From NCBI GenBank assembly GCA_050014815.1, contig JBEKCP010000432.1, forward strand, positions 1 to 5,345: a stretch of 5,345 nt of DNA. Direction: 5' to 3'. The position numbers and the translations under genes are program-made. Positions 5,276-5,345 of the stretch are shown here, piece after piece (positions within the stretch are counted from its first letter, which is position 1; each line of letters opens with the position of its first letter). This DNA comes from JBEKCP01 sp050014815 (lineage in GTDB: Bacteria > Planctomycetota > Planctomycetia > Pirellulales > Thermoguttaceae). The notes beneath the pieces are model-generated. The model had not been told where the DNA came from, ran no database searches, and worked only from the letters and a program-made list of their open reading frames with translations.

Positions 5276-5345
5276 CCCAATCCCCAACCCCCAATCCCCA
5301 ATCCCCAATCCCCAATCCCCAATCCCCAATCCCCAATCCCCAATC
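5276..5345 (-). repeat. Inverted telomere-like array, unit CCCAATC
   Basis: Exactly ten period-7 units fill 5276-5345 without indels. Nine are CCCAATC and one, the second unit (5283-5289), is CCCAACC. The unit is the reverse complement of GATTGGG at 5133-5157, so the two arrays form an inverted pair. The minus strand carries ten GGG runs with 4-base spacing and could form several G-quadruplexes. The array reaches the window edge and probably continues. Confidence 0.97.

Noticed and set aside
4836..5336. Minus-strand open frame beginning in the heptamer array
   Set aside because: Its N-terminal GIGDWGL repeats are a translation of the DNA repeat, and the rest overlaps the epimerase gene in another frame.

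Overview
The window looks like chromosomal DNA from a GC-rich bacterium, most likely a planctomycete or a related PVC-group organism. This is an inference. It rests on a secreted DUF1080 (3-keto-disaccharide hydrolase-like) protein, a tagaturonate epimerase-like enzyme paired with a uroporphyrinogen-decarboxylase-like protein, a 23S-IVP-type four-helix-bundle gene, and strongly GC-biased codon use in the catabolic genes. No rRNA, tRNA, transposase, integrase or CRISPR array was recognised.

Layout. Positions 1-660 hold one plus-strand gene (197-577, four-helix-bundle protein of the 23S rRNA intervening-sequence/S23 family). It is bracketed by two arrays of the same 8-bp repeat in opposite orientation (ACAAGGAG at 1-199, CTCCTTGT at 581-652). 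From 656 to 5128 six genes lie on the minus strand and read right to left. They are a UxaE-like epimerase (5128-3857), a URO-D/methyltransferase-superfamily protein (3840-2746), a CPCC cysteine-rich protein (2732-2334), an MNT nucleotidyltransferase (2263-1916), a HEPN protein (1919-1506, overlapping the MNT gene by 4 bp) and a DUF1080 protein with a signal peptide (1450-656). Gaps are short, so co-transcription is plausible. The CPCC-MNT-HEPN block looks less GC-rich than its flanks and reads as an accessory cassette between carbohydrate genes. The right end (5129-5345) is non-coding. It holds two inverted arrays of a telomere-like 7-bp repeat (GATTGGG at 5133-5157, CCCAATC at 5276-5345) around a 118-bp spacer.

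The unusual part is the short tandem arrays. Three unrelated 7- or 8-bp units (ACAAGGAG, GGATGAA, GATTGGG), each G-rich on one strand, occur within 5.3 kb. Every array sits within a few bases of a gene end or overlaps it. Two of the three families occur as inverted pairs, and one pair encloses the four-helix-bundle gene. In several cases the array supplies, or appears to have replaced, the ribosome-binding region or the gene's 3' end. The simplest reading is ordinary microsatellite expansion in intergenic DNA. The repeated architecture, and the link to a small protein resembling the Avd accessory protein of diversity-generating retroelements, make a dedicated repeat-associated element worth testing.

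Functionally, the epimerase, URO-D-like and DUF1080 proteins fit uronate or sugar-derivative catabolism. The MNT/HEPN pair fits a toxin-antitoxin module. The roles of the CPCC protein and the four-helix-bundle protein are unknown.
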